Below, piece after piece: positions 36,740 through 47,244 of a DNA stretch of 48,138 nt. The stretch spans positions 1-48,138 of the forward strand of contig JAQTLK010000011.1 of the NCBI GenBank assembly GCA_028714955.1, in the 5' to 3' direction. Under the pieces are notes generated by a model. That model made no database searches and was not told the origin of the DNA. It was given only the letters and a program-made list of their open reading frames with translations. Position 1 is the stretch's first letter, and every line of letters starts with the position of its first letter. The translations under genes and the position numbers were made by a program. Source of the stretch: Sulfuricella sp. Lineage in GTDB: Bacteria; Pseudomonadota; Gammaproteobacteria; Burkholderiales; Sulfuricellaceae.

Positions 36740-37050
36740 TAGTTATACCAGGATTTCGGCTGCGCCTTTTCCCAGTCTTTGCGCCCCTGTGCGATCAGCC
36801 AACCGGTATAGATAAACACCTCGAACATCAGGAACGCGAACCCCCAGAGCAGGACGTTCATCGGCGAATAATCGCCGATCCTGGCAGCGAGGCCCCAAGC
36901 CTGGGGCGGGTTGATCCAGTTGATCAGCAAGGGGCCGAGCCACGGCCCCAGCAGGCAGGAAAGCGTCAGCATGGCGATAAAATGAACCACCGCCTGGCGG
37001 CCTGAGGGCAGGTGTCTGCGAAGCGGGCTTTCCTTGTTTTGCTGGTCCAC
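36739..37050 (-). CDS. Small two-helix membrane protein, last gene of the nap operon
   Basis: I do not recognise a named family. The 103-residue protein has a basic N terminus (about 1-18) and a first membrane helix at about 21-44 (VVHFIAMLTLSCLLGPWLGP). A loop with INPPQAWGLAARIGDYSPMN follows, then a second helix at about 65-88 (VLLWGFAFLMFEVFIYTGWL) and a charged tail ending KSWYN. The start is a GTG at 37050, 8 bp after the napC stop, with an AGGGCGAG site, so it should be co-translated with the nap genes. It is not NapE by length or pattern. A quinol-side or assembly partner of NapC/NapGH is a reasonable guess, no more. Confidence 0.78.
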   Translation of the reverse strand: MDQQNKESPLRRHLPSGRQAVVHFIAMLTLSCLLGPWLGPLLINWINPPQAWGLAARIGDYSPMNVLLWGFAFLMFEVFIYTGWLIAQGRKDWEKAQPKSWYN

Positions 37051-37058
37051 GGCTCGCC

Positions 37059-37727
37059 CTAATAGCTTTCTGCCGGAGCAACAGCGGTTTTGGGCGCATT
37101 GGGTTCAACAGTCGATGGATGGAATATTTCCGGTGGCGCACCATTTTTGGCAGCACCGATGTTTTGTTCCACCGCTGGCAGGGAGTGAGCGATACCCTTG
37201 TGGCAGTCGATACAAGTCTTGCCTTCGGCAAAGCCCTTCTGGTGCATGGTGTTGGAGCGCCGGCCCTGTGCGGAGTAATCGAAGGAAGCATAGTTGTGAC
37301 AGTTGCGGCACTCCCTGGAGTCTGTTTTTTTCATGCGCGCCCATTCATGCTCGGCCAGTTCGAGACGTTTGGCATTGAATTTTTCCGGCGTGTCGATGCT
37401 GCCCAGCAATTTGTGGTATACCTCGTTGGATGCCTGGATCTTGCGGATGATCTTGTGCGTCCAGTCCTTGGGGACGTGGCAGTCAGGACAGGTGGCGCGC
37501 ACGCCGGTACGATTGGTGTAGTGGATCGTGTTGCGGTATTCCTGATACACATTATCCTTCATTTCATGGCAGGAGATGCAGAATTCCTCGCGGTTGGTCA
37601 TTTCGAGAACCGTATTGAATCCGCCCCAGAAAAGGATGCCGCCGAGAAAGGCAATGGCGAGGATGCCCCATCCGGCTTTCTTTATCTTGCCGCGCAGGCC
37701 GCCAGACTTGATGGTTGTGTCATTCAT
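37059..37727 (-). CDS. napC: Tetraheme quinol dehydrogenase NapC
   Basis: NapC is a membrane-anchored tetraheme cytochrome that takes electrons from quinol and passes them to NapB/NapA in the periplasm. The 222-residue protein has one N-terminal anchor (about 17-37, [19 protein letters not shown]) and four CXXCH sites: CISCH, CPDCH, CRNCH and CIDCH. The ATG at 37727 has a GGGGAA site at 37731-37738; the longer frame upstream lies in napB. It is the seventh gene of the operon in the order napFDAGHBC. Confidence 0.95.
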   Translation of the reverse strand: MNDTTIKSGGLRGKIKKAGWGILAIAFLGGILFWGGFNTVLEMTNREEFCISCHEMKDNVYQEYRNTIHYTNRTGVRATCPDCHVPKDWTHKIIRKIQASNEVYHKLLGSIDTPEKFNAKRLELAEHEWARMKKTDSRECRNCHNYASFDYSAQGRRSNTMHQKGFAEGKTCIDCHKGIAHSLPAVEQNIGAAKNGAPPEIFHPSTVEPNAPKTAVAPAESY

Positions 37728-37741
37728 GTCGTTCCCCTCGT

Positions 37742-38218
37742 TTATTGCAAGGCGCTGGCTGGCTTGAAGGTGTTTTCCACCAACGGTTTTGCATCGGATT
37801 GAGGGACATGGCACTGCAGGCAGAAATAGCGCCGTGTCGAAATGTTGGCATGGTCGGTGCCGCTACGGTCCTTGAAGTGGGTAAGGCTGATCTTGGTGGC
37901 GCCGGTTTCCTTGTAACGCGACCAGGAATGGCAGTCCATGCACTTGTTGAAATTTTTGGTAATGGTGTAGTTCTGCACTGTATGTGGAATGATCGGCGGT
38001 TGCTGGACAAAATTGCGCTCGATCGGCCCGCGATCCCGTTCCGGTCTGAACATGTCGGTTTCGGGATCGGGCGCCTGGACATCGGTTCCACGCAGTGAAT
38101 GCAGCTTGGCGACACCTTCGCCCGGGGCGGCATGCAGCATCAGAGGTGCCGCGGCCAGCAGGCCGGCAAATAGTGGTGTGAGCAGCAGGTTTCGGAAAAT
38201 ACGGGCTGTCGGCTTCAT
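37742..38218 (-). CDS. napB: Diheme cytochrome NapB, nitrate reductase small subunit
   Basis: NapB is the periplasmic diheme cytochrome that relays electrons from NapC to NapA. The 158-residue protein has an export signal ([23 protein letters not shown], cleavage near residue 31), the segment [23 protein letters not shown], and two heme sites, CMDCH (about residues 92-96) and CLQCH (about 133-137). The start overlaps the napH stop by 4 bp (ATGA). Confidence 0.95.
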   Translation of the reverse strand: MKPTARIFRNLLLTPLFAGLLAAAPLMLHAAPGEGVAKLHSLRGTDVQAPDPETDMFRPERDRGPIERNFVQQPPIIPHTVQNYTITKNFNKCMDCHSWSRYKETGATKISLTHFKDRSGTDHANISTRRYFCLQCHVPQSDAKPLVENTFKPASALQ

Positions 38219-39099
38219 GACTCGCTCCTTTGGTTAAAACGATGGGTAATCTGGAAAACATTCTTGCTGCAGACATCGGCGCAACGACCGCACAGGGTGC
38301 AATTGCCGGTGTCGATAATGGGGCTCTGCTGGCCGACCTGCTTGAGCGCTGGACGGATGACCTGTGGCTCCGGGCAGACCCTGAAGCAGTCCATGCAGTC
38401 GTTGCAGTCATTGCGCCTGGCCGCAGATACGCGCAACAGGGCGAAGCGCCCGAGCAGGCTGTAAAACGCGCCCATGGGGCAGACATGCCCGCACCAGCCG
38501 CGTGGCGCCAGCAACAGGTCGTAGAGGAAAACACCCAGCAGAACGAACCCGCCCAGGCCGAATCCGAAGAACAGGCCGCGGTGCAGGATGGAAACCGGAT
38601 TGACCCATTCCCAGGCCAGCGAGCCGGTCGCCCCGGCGGCGATCAGGGTGCCGGCCAGCAGCCAGTAGCGCGTGTTTGCGTCAGGTGCATGCCCGCTCTT
38701 GAGGCCGAGGCGGCGACGCGCCCAGGCGGCGGCATCGCTGATCAGGTTGACCGGACACACCCAGCTGCAATAAACCCGTCCGCCCACCAGGAAATAGAAA
38801 GCTGCCACGATGGCTGCTCCGATCAGTGCTGTCCGGTAGGGGAAATGGCCGGCTGCAAGGGATTGCAGCAGCACATAGGGGTCGGTGAGCGGCAGCGTTT
38901 TCAGCGTCAGGCTGGAAGAAAGGTTGCCCTTGACGATCCAGATGCCGGCCCAAGGGCCGAGCAGAAACAGCGCGAGGATGCCGAGCTGGCTCAGACGCCG
39001 CAGAAACAGCCATTTGTTTGCGCGCAGCCAGCCTTTCACCGCGATGGCCTCAAGGCCAGGGCGCTCTGGCGAGCTCTTGCCGGAGGGGATGGCGCTCAC
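38215..39099 (-). CDS. napH: Quinol dehydrogenase membrane subunit NapH
   Basis: NapH is a polytopic ferredoxin-type membrane protein that, with NapG, forms a second quinol route to NapAB. The 294-residue protein has four membrane helices, two CxxxCP motifs (YCSWVCPVN and WCGHVCPMG) at the membrane surface, and two C-terminal 4Fe-4S sites ([14 protein letters not shown] and [14 protein letters not shown]). The start is a GTG at 39099 that overlaps the napG stop by 4 bp. Confidence 0.95.
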   Translation of the reverse strand: MSAIPSGKSSPERPGLEAIAVKGWLRANKWLFLRRLSQLGILALFLLGPWAGIWIVKGNLSSSLTLKTLPLTDPYVLLQSLAAGHFPYRTALIGAAIVAAFYFLVGGRVYCSWVCPVNLISDAAAWARRRLGLKSGHAPDANTRYWLLAGTLIAAGATGSLAWEWVNPVSILHRGLFFGFGLGGFVLLGVFLYDLLLAPRGWCGHVCPMGAFYSLLGRFALLRVSAARRNDCNDCMDCFRVCPEPQVIRPALKQVGQQSPIIDTGNCTLCGRCADVCSKNVFQITHRFNQRSES

Positions 39100-39863
39100 G
39101 GTGCCGTCTCCTCAAGTCCGCGCACGGGCAGTTTTATCTGGTCGCCGATCAGCGATCCCCCAGCTTTGGCTTTTTCCTCCCAGCCCTTGCGGTAATGCTC
39201 GGGTAATTTTCCCTTGGCGAGCTTGATCGGATAAACCTTGATCGCGGCTACCGGCAGGACGCAGGACTTCTCGCACTTGCCGCAACCTGTGCAGTAATCG
39301 GAATGAACCGTCGGCAGCAGCATGGCATGGCGGTCGGAGCGCGGGTTGTGCACGATTTCCAGGGTGATGGCCTTGTCGATCACCGGGCACACTCGATAAC
39401 ACACATCGCAGCGCAGTCCAAGGAAATTGAGGCAGGTTTCATGGTCAGTCAGAACGGCGAGGCCCATCCTCGCCTTGCTGATGTCGCTGAGTTCACGGTC
39501 CAGTGCCCCGGTTGGGCAAGCCTTGACGCAGGGGATGTCATCGCACATTTCGCAGGGAATGGCGCGGGCTTCGAAATACGGCGTGCCGGTTGCCACGGAA
39601 CTCCCCAGCGTGGCCAGCTTGAGCGTGTTGTAGGGGCAGTCGCGCACGCACAAACCACAGCGTATGCAGGCCGAGAGGAACTGCGCCTCGCCGCGCGCAC
39701 CAGGCGGACGCAAGGCCTGCGACGGCAGCGCGCTCGCCTGCCGGGCGTAAAGGCCCACCCCCAGCGCCATCAGGCAACCGGCCCCCGCCGCACCGGCGAT
39801 GCTGTTCAAGAAGCGCCGACGCGCTTTTGAAGCTGGCTGGTTTGCTGTCGTTTCAGCGTTCAC
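39096..39863 (-). CDS. napG: Periplasmic ferredoxin-type subunit NapG
   Basis: NapG is a periplasmic iron-sulfur protein that works with NapH in quinol oxidation. The 255-residue protein has a twin-arginine type signal ([17 protein letters not shown], about residues 14-30) and four 4Fe-4S sites, seen as [47 protein letters not shown] and [14 protein letters not shown]. The start is a GTG at 39863, 10 bp after the napA stop, with an AAGGGA site. Confidence 0.95.
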   Translation of the reverse strand: MNAETTANQPASKARRRFLNSIAGAAGAGCLMALGVGLYARQASALPSQALRPPGARGEAQFLSACIRCGLCVRDCPYNTLKLATLGSSVATGTPYFEARAIPCEMCDDIPCVKACPTGALDRELSDISKARMGLAVLTDHETCLNFLGLRCDVCYRVCPVIDKAITLEIVHNPRSDRHAMLLPTVHSDYCTGCGKCEKSCVLPVAAIKVYPIKLAKGKLPEHYRKGWEEKAKAGGSLIGDQIKLPVRGLEETAP

Positions 39864-39873
39864 GTTTTATCCC

Positions 39874-42420
39874 TTACACCTTGGTGACCTTGACGGCGCA
39901 TTTCTTGAAGTCGGTTTGTTTCGAGATCGGGCAGGTGGCATCAAGGGTGAGCTTGTTCACCAGCCGGGCTTCGTCGAAGAACGGCACGAACACCAATCCC
40001 ACAGGAGGTTTGTTGCGGCCGCGGGTCTCGATACGCGCCTTGATTTCACCGCGGCGCGAACTGACCTTGACCAGCATGCCGCGCTGCAGGCCGCGTTTCT
40101 TGGCATCGTCCGGGTGCATGAAGACCTGCGCTTCGGGTACGGCGCGGTGCAGTTCGGGAACGCGCTGCGTCATTGAGCCGGTGTGCCAGTGTTCCAGCAC
40201 GCGGCCGGTGCACAGCCAGAGGTCGAAATCCTTGTCCGGCATTTCGGGCGGATGCTGATAGGGCAGCGCAAAAATCACCGCCTTGCCGTCTTTTTGACCG
40301 TAGAAGCGGATGCCTTCGCCTTTTTTCACGTAGGGATCGTAGCCTTCGCGGTAGCGCCACAGCGTTTCCTTGCCGTCCACTACCGGCCAGCGCAGGCCGC
40401 GCGCCTTGTGGTACATGTCGAAGGGCGCCAGATCGTGGCCGTGACCGCGGCCAAACTTTGCATACTCCTCGAACAGGCCCTTCTGGACATAAAAGCCGTA
40501 GGCATCGGATTCGTCGTTCCTGTAATCCTTGATGGCGTGTTGGTTTACGGTTTTGAGCTCGGCCATGGGGAATTTGTTGACCACGCCGTTCTTGTACAGC
40601 ACATCGAACAAGGTCTTGCCCTTGTACTGGGGTTTCTTTGCGATCAGTTCGGCAGGCCAGACGTCCTCGATCTTGAAGTGCTTGGAAAACTCCATCAACT
40701 GCCACAGGTCGGAACGTGCTTCGCCTGGCGCCTTGACCTGCTGGCGCCAGAATTGCGTGCGCCGCTCGGCGTTGCCATATGCGCCTTCCTTCTCCACCCA
40801 CATCGCGGCGGGCAGGATCAGGTCAGCCGCCATGGCGGAAACTGTCGGATAGGCGTCAGACACCACGATGAAGGTGGCCGGATTGCGCCAGCCCGGATAG
40901 GTTTCGCCGTTGATGTTGGGGCCGGCCTGCATGTTGTTGGTAGTCTGGGTCCAGTAGCACTTGAGCTTGCCATCCTTGAGCGCGCGGCTCTGGGCGACGG
41001 CGTGCAAGCCGATCTTGTCGGGGATGGTGCCTTCTGGCAACTGCCAGATTTCCTCGGCATGTTTGCGGTGCTCGGGGTTGGTCACCACCAGGTCGGCGGG
41101 CAGGCGGTGGGAAAAGGTGCCCACTTCGCGCGCCGTGCCGCAGGCGGATGGCTGCCCGGTGAGTGAGAACGGGCCATTGCCGGGCTCGGAGATCTTGCCT
41201 ACCAGCAGATGGATGTTGTAGATCATGTTGTTGGCCCAACTGCCGCGCGTGTGCTGGTTGAAGCCCATGGTCCAGTAAGAGACGACCTTTTTCTTCGGGT
41301 CGGCATAGAGTTCGGCCAGGCGCTTGAGGTTGGCGGCCGGCACGCCGGATAGTTTTTCTGTCTTTTCCAGCGTGTATTCCGAGACGAATTTCTTGAATTC
41401 CTCGAAGTTGCTGTCCCTGGCATCGTTGGGGTTGTGCTTGGGCTTGCCGTCCGGGCCGGGATAGCCGTTGAACTGGGCGTCCTTCTCCAGTGGATTGTTG
41501 GGGCGCAGGCCATAACCGATGTCGGTTTCGCCGATCTTGAAATTGGCGTGTTTCTTGATGAAGTCGTGATCGACCTTGCCACTCTGGATGATGTGGTTGC
41601 AGATGTAATTCATGATCGCCAGGTCGGTCTGCGGCACGAATATCATACCGTTGTCGGCCAGCTCGAAGGAGCGGTGCTCGAAGGTCGAGAGCACATGTAC
41701 TTCGCAATTGGGATGGGAAAGCCGCCGGTCGGTGATGCGCGACCACAGGATGGGGTGCATCTCGGCCATGTTGGGACCCCACAGCACGAAATTGTCGGCA
41801 TTCTCGATATCGTCGTAACAGCCCATCGGTTCGTCCATGCCGAACGTGCGCATGAAGCCGGCCACGGCCGATGCCATGCAGTGGCGGGCGTTGGGGTCGA
41901 TGTTGTTGGAGCGGAAGCCGGCTTTCATCAATTTGCTGGCGGCGTAGCCTTCCCAGATGGTCCACTGCCCGGAGCCGAACATGCCCACGCCGGCGGGGCC
42001 ATCTTTTTTCAGGGTTTCCTTCCATTTCTGGGCCATGACGCCGAAGGCTTCGTCCCAGGAGACGGGGGTGAATTCGCCGTTCTTGTCATAGACCCCGTTC
42101 TTCTTGCGCAGCATTGGCTGAGTCAGGCGGTCGCCACCATACATGATCTTGGAAAGAAAATAACCCTTGATGCAGTTCAGGCCGCGATTGACGGGCGCAT
42201 CCGGGTCACCCTGGGTGGCGACGACGCGACCGTTCTGGGTGCCGATCAACACCGAGCAGCCGGTGCCGCAGAAACGGCAGCACGCTTTATCCCAGCGGAT
42301 GTCGGTGCTGGCTGCGGCTTCCTGGGCCTTTGTGGCGATGGCAGGCAGCGAGATGCCTGCACTTGCCGCGGCGGCGGCGATAGCGTTGACCTTGATGAAG
42401 TCGCGTCGGTTCATAGTCAT
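39874..42420 (-). CDS. napA: Periplasmic nitrate reductase catalytic subunit NapA
   Basis: NapA reduces nitrate to nitrite in the periplasm using bis-MGD and one 4Fe-4S cluster. The 848-residue protein begins with a TAT signal ([20 protein letters not shown]). The 4Fe-4S cysteines are in CCRFCGTGC (about 47-55) and GLNCIKG (about 83). The molybdenum-ligand cysteine is in [11 protein letters not shown]. The start MTMNRR at 42420 has an AGGAG site; the second ATG, two codons later, is also possible. The gene sits behind napD, whose product protects the TAT signal and helps cofactor insertion. The Mo-cofactor genes 3-6 kb away can supply the cofactor. Confidence 0.98.
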   Translation of the reverse strand: MTMNRRDFIKVNAIAAAAASAGISLPAIATKAQEAAASTDIRWDKACCRFCGTGCSVLIGTQNGRVVATQGDPDAPVNRGLNCIKGYFLSKIMYGGDRLTQPMLRKKNGVYDKNGEFTPVSWDEAFGVMAQKWKETLKKDGPAGVGMFGSGQWTIWEGYAASKLMKAGFRSNNIDPNARHCMASAVAGFMRTFGMDEPMGCYDDIENADNFVLWGPNMAEMHPILWSRITDRRLSHPNCEVHVLSTFEHRSFELADNGMIFVPQTDLAIMNYICNHIIQSGKVDHDFIKKHANFKIGETDIGYGLRPNNPLEKDAQFNGYPGPDGKPKHNPNDARDSNFEEFKKFVSEYTLEKTEKLSGVPAANLKRLAELYADPKKKVVSYWTMGFNQHTRGSWANNMIYNIHLLVGKISEPGNGPFSLTGQPSACGTAREVGTFSHRLPADLVVTNPEHRKHAEEIWQLPEGTIPDKIGLHAVAQSRALKDGKLKCYWTQTTNNMQAGPNINGETYPGWRNPATFIVVSDAYPTVSAMAADLILPAAMWVEKEGAYGNAERRTQFWRQQVKAPGEARSDLWQLMEFSKHFKIEDVWPAELIAKKPQYKGKTLFDVLYKNGVVNKFPMAELKTVNQHAIKDYRNDESDAYGFYVQKGLFEEYAKFGRGHGHDLAPFDMYHKARGLRWPVVDGKETLWRYREGYDPYVKKGEGIRFYGQKDGKAVIFALPYQHPPEMPDKDFDLWLCTGRVLEHWHTGSMTQRVPELHRAVPEAQVFMHPDDAKKRGLQRGMLVKVSSRRGEIKARIETRGRNKPPVGLVFVPFFDEARLVNKLTLDATCPISKQTDFKKCAVKVTKV

Positions 42421-42432
42421 GATGGCATCTCC

Positions 42433-42672
42433 TTAACAGTCGGGTTCGGAATGTTCGTAAGCCAGCGTGATGGACATCACGTGGTCGAGTTGTTGTACTT
42501 TTACCAGTGCATCCGCGCAGGCATGATCCGGGGTGTCTTCCACGGTAATGATCATCTGCCCGTCCTTGCTGCTTATGGCGTGAACTTCGGAGCCGGGGAT
42601 GGCGCAGACCGCTTTTTTCAGGGCAGCGAGCCGGTCGGGATGTGCGCGTAGTACCAAACTGGCAATATTCAT
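42433..42672 (-). CDS. napD: NapA maturation chaperone NapD
   Basis: NapD is a cytoplasmic chaperone that binds the NapA TAT signal peptide and delays export until the cofactor is inserted. The 79-residue protein has the family pattern: MNIASLVLRAHPDRLAALKK, IPGSEVHAISSKDGQMIITVED and ITLAYEHSE. The start overlaps the napF stop by 4 bp (ATGA). The gene is in the usual place between napF and napA. Confidence 0.93.
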   Translation of the reverse strand: MNIASLVLRAHPDRLAALKKAVCAIPGSEVHAISSKDGQMIITVEDTPDHACADALVKVQQLDHVMSITLAYEHSEPDC

Positions 42673-43175
42673 GCGAGGGCCTCTTCAAATTTTTCGGCGG
42701 AATGAAGCGTGATGGCGTGGCTGGGGCAGTCCGCCACGCACATGCCGCAGCCGTTGCAGCTGGCGGGATCGACTTGCGGCGTGGCTATGCCGCCTCTTTC
42801 CAGGCGAAAGCGGATGGCGCCCCTTTCGCAATGCTCGCCGCAAGTGCGGCAAACCACCTTTTGCCGAGTCAGGCAGGAAATTCCAATGGATGCCTTGAAC
42901 AGCCACGGTTTCGCCCCGGGCGTTATATGAAGCGCGCCGGGCTTGCATGCCTCCACGCATTCTCCGCAGAAACTGCAGCCGCCAGCAGCAAAGCGGATTT
43001 CCGGAAAGCCGCCGTCACCCTTTTGCAGCACCCCGGTTTCGCAGCGCTGGATACAATCGCCGCAGCGCGTGCAGCGTTGGGTGAAACGTGCCTCAGGCAA
43101 GCTCCACGGCGGACGCACGGCTTGCGTGCCGCGCTCCGGGCGTCCGCGCAGGAAACTGCGGCGGGATGGATCCAT
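42669..43175 (-). CDS. napF: Ferredoxin-type protein NapF
   Basis: NapF is a cytoplasmic iron-sulfur protein that takes part in NapA maturation. The 168-residue protein has the cysteine motifs CTRCGDCIQRCETG, CSFCGECVEACKPG, CRTCGEHCERGA and CNGCGMCVADCPSHA. The frame is open 36 codons upstream, but the ATG at 43175 (MDPSRRSFLRGR) has a GGAG site about 12 nt upstream and lies downstream of the predicted promoter at 43208-43250, so it is the start. It is the first gene of the nap operon. Confidence 0.92.
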   Translation of the reverse strand: MDPSRRSFLRGRPERGTQAVRPPWSLPEARFTQRCTRCGDCIQRCETGVLQKGDGGFPEIRFAAGGCSFCGECVEACKPGALHITPGAKPWLFKASIGISCLTRQKVVCRTCGEHCERGAIRFRLERGGIATPQVDPASCNGCGMCVADCPSHAITLHSAEKFEEALA

Positions 43176-43207
43176 GCTGTGCTTCTCCACTTGAAGTCGT
43201 TTGAAGC

Positions 43208-43250
43208 ATCGTAGTCCCATGGTGTGACATGTGAAATTGATCCACATCAA
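43208..43250 (-). promoter_or_regulatory. FNR-type promoter of the nap operon
   Basis: The site TTGATCCACATCAA (43237-43250) is a perfect match to the FNR/ANR/DNR consensus TTGAT-N4-ATCAA. On the minus strand a -10-like TACGAT lies at 43213-43208. A start near 43201 would place the site centre at about -42, the class II position. The leader to the napF ATG would be about 26 nt. Confidence 0.85.
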
Positions 43251-43399
43251 GGAAATGGTTATTGCCGGATTCCATTCGAGCATGCCTGTCTTTGCAGTAC
43301 AATAAGCCTGCCAACTGCTCTAACTCAATTTAGGTATAAAGGTTCTCATCCGGCTTGTGTGAGTCCTGTTGCCATAAGTTTTCACGAATCTTTTTATTA

Positions 43400-43413
43400 T
43401 TGATCTATATCAA
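43400..43413 (+). promoter_or_regulatory. FNR-type site upstream of nirS
   Basis: TTGATCTATATCAA is a second perfect TTGAT-N4-ATCAA palindrome, about 100 bp before the nirS start. A class II position predicts a start near 43448 and a leader of about 65 nt, but no clear -10 hexamer is visible at the expected distance. The divergent region 43176-43512 holds these two sites and no gene. Confidence 0.82.
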
Positions 43414-43437
43414 TGATCCTGAAATGGGTTTGTTTGA

Positions 43438-45246
<1,809 letters not shown>

Positions 45247-45357
45247 CCTGCTTTGACCTGATGAACGACCGGGCGCAAGGGACAAGCCATGGCAACAAGA
45301 GTGGCATTCCGGGCACCCGGTTTCCTGGAAAGTCAGAGATACTCAAAGGATAATGTC

Positions 45358-45687
45358 ATGAAGAAACGCTATGCCGCGATTCTCGCGGGAGCTTGCCTGC
45401 TGGGCGTGCAGACTGCCAATGCCGCGGTGGACATGGCGAAAGGCGAGGCGCTGGCGAAAGCCAGCAATTGCCTGGGCTGCCATACCATCGACAAGAAACT
45501 GGTTGGCCCTTCCTATCAGGATGTTGCCAAGAAATACAAGGGCGACAAGGAAGCCGAGGCCAAGCTGATCAAGAAAGTGAAGGAAGGCGGTACGGGGGTT
45601 TGGGGGCAGATTCCGATGCCGCCCAATAGCCCGAAAGTCAGCGATGCTGACATCAAGACGCTGGTGGAATGGGTACTGGCGCATTAA
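45358..45687 (+). CDS. Cytochrome c551/c552-type protein (NirM-like)
   Basis: A small periplasmic electron carrier, 109 residues, with a Sec signal (KKRYAAILAGACLLGVQTANA), one heme site CLGCH (at about residues 38-42) and the Met-ligand region GQIPMPPNSPKVSDADIKTL. It belongs to the c8 (c551/c552) group. Its position after nirS matches nirM of Pseudomonas, the electron donor of NirS. The ATG at 45358 has an AAGGA site; the longer frame upstream has no support. Confidence 0.9.
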   Translation: MKKRYAAILAGACLLGVQTANAAVDMAKGEALAKASNCLGCHTIDKKLVGPSYQDVAKKYKGDKEAEAKLIKKVKEGGTGVWGQIPMPPNSPKVSDADIKTLVEWVLAH

Positions 45688-46088
45688 GCGGAGGAGCGGG
45701 GGCCGCCCGGGCGGCTTCCGTTCCGGTCCGGGCCCGGCGGCCATGTGGAGCGTTTCCCGTGTGGCTGGCGCTGGGCTCCTTGTTCTTTTCCGCCGGGGCG
45801 GCCTGCGCCGACCCGGCAACACCTGATACGGCACGCCGCAACGAGTTGATCCGCATGGTGCGTAACGACTGCGGCTCGTGTCACGGCATGCGCCTGACGG
45901 GGGGGCTCGGTCTCCCCCTGACGCCCGAGTCGCTCAGGGGGAAGCCCGATAGCGGCCTGGTGGCAAGCATTCTGTATGGCCGTCCGGGTACGCCAATGCC
46001 GCCCTGGCAGGCGTTCCTGAGCGAAGCCGAGGCAGCCTGGATTGTTGAAAACCTTAAACAGGGGTTCCCCGATGTTAAGCCGCAATAG
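45669..46088 (+). CDS. nirC: Cytochrome c55x NirC
   Basis: NirC is a small periplasmic c-type cytochrome of nir clusters, proposed to feed electrons to NirS or to a heme d1 maturation step. The protein has one heme site CGSCH (MVRNDCGSCHGMRLTGGLGL) and the Met-ligand region GRPGTPMPPWQAFLSEAEAAW. The start is uncertain. The ATG at 45669 overlaps the previous gene by 19 bp and gives 139 residues with a long Arg-rich leader. A GTG at 45759 gives 109 residues starting with the hydrophobic signal VWLALGSLFFSAGAACA. The stop overlaps nirF by 17 bp. Confidence 0.85.
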   Translation: MGTGALSGGAGAARAASVPVRARRPCGAFPVWLALGSLFFSAGAACADPATPDTARRNELIRMVRNDCGSCHGMRLTGGLGLPLTPESLRGKPDSGLVASILYGRPGTPMPPWQAFLSEAEAAWIVENLKQGFPDVKPQ

Positions 46089-47244
46089 TTTTCTTGCCCT
46101 GACAATGCTTGCCCTGGCGGGGTGCGCGAATGTGCCCCTGCGCGGTACGGGTGACCTCGGTGTCGTGATCGAGCGCGCCACCGGCAGTGTCGAAGTGGTC
46201 GAAACCAGCGGCCGTTCGGTGCTGGGGCACATCGCCGGACTGGGGGATCTTTCTCATGCTTCGGTGAATTACTCCCGTGATGGCCGCTATGCCTTCGTTT
46301 TCGGCCGCGATGGCGGCCTGACCAAGGTCGACCTGCTGGGAATGCGGATTGTCAAGCGTGTCATGCAATCCGGCAACAGCATCGGCGGCGCCATTTCCCA
46401 GGACGGCAAGCTGGTGGCGGTGGCCAATTACACCCCTGGCGGGGTCAAGGTGTTCGACTCGGCAACGCTCGACCTGGTCGCGGATATTCCTGCCATTGAC
46501 GCGGCTGGCCAGCCTTCCAAGGTGGTCGGGCTGGTCGATGCGCCCGGCAACCGTTTTGTGTGGAGCCTGTTCAATGGCGGCGAGATCTGGGTAGGGGACC
46601 TGAAAAACCCGGCGCATCCCGCGCTGCAGAAATTTACCCATATCGGCAAGGAGCCCTATGACGCCATGATTACGGCGGACGGGCGCTACTACCTGGCCGG
46701 GCTGTTCGGCGAGGATGGCCTGGCATTGCTCGACTTGTGGCATCCGGAAGCCGGCGTGAAGCGGGTGCTCAACCATTACGGCAAGGGAGAGCAGAAGCTG
46801 CCGGTGTTCAAGATGCCGCATATGGAAGGCTGGGCGGCAACCGGCAACGAACTGCTGGTGCCGGCCGTGGGGCGCCACGAGGTACTGGTCATCGATCAGA
46901 ACACCTGGCAGGAAGTCGCCCATATCCCGGTGCATGGGCAACCTGTGTTCGTCGTGGCGCGACCGGACGACCGCCAGGTCTGGGTGAATTTCGCCTTTCC
47001 CGATAACGACACCGTGCAGGTCATCGATGTGCCGAGCCGCAAGATCGTGAAGACGCTCAAGCCTGGCAAAGGCGTGCTGCATCTCGAATTCACGCCGCGC
47101 GGCGAGTCCGTATGGATTTCCGCGCGCGATGAAAACAGGCTGACGGTTTACGATAGCGAGACCTATGCCGTGCAGGCCGTGCTTCCCGCCGATAATCCGA
47201 GCGGCATTTTCTTCACCCACCGCGCCAATCGGACCGGATTATGA
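46072..47244 (+). CDS. nirF: Heme d1 biosynthesis protein NirF
   Basis: NirF is a periplasmic, lipid-anchored or secreted propeller protein of heme d1 biosynthesis, proposed to act as the dehydrogenase in the last steps. The 390-residue protein has a lipoprotein-type signal with lipobox LALAGC (Cys at about residue 19) and a beta-propeller related to that of NirS (GRYAFVFGRDGGLTKVDLLG, VQVIDVPSRKIVKTLKPGKG). The ATG at 46072 has an AGGGGT site and overlaps the nirC stop. The stop overlaps the next ATG by 4 bp (ATGA). Confidence 0.94.
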   Translation: MLSRNSFLALTMLALAGCANVPLRGTGDLGVVIERATGSVEVVETSGRSVLGHIAGLGDLSHASVNYSRDGRYAFVFGRDGGLTKVDLLGMRIVKRVMQSGNSIGGAISQDGKLVAVANYTPGGVKVFDSATLDLVADIPAIDAAGQPSKVVGLVDAPGNRFVWSLFNGGEIWVGDLKNPAHPALQKFTHIGKEPYDAMITADGRYYLAGLFGEDGLALLDLWHPEAGVKRVLNHYGKGEQKLPVFKMPHMEGWAATGNELLVPAVGRHEVLVIDQNTWQEVAHIPVHGQPVFVVARPDDRQVWVNFAFPDNDTVQVIDVPSRKIVKTLKPGKGVLHLEFTPRGESVWISARDENRLTVYDSETYAVQAVLPADNPSGIFFTHRANRTGL

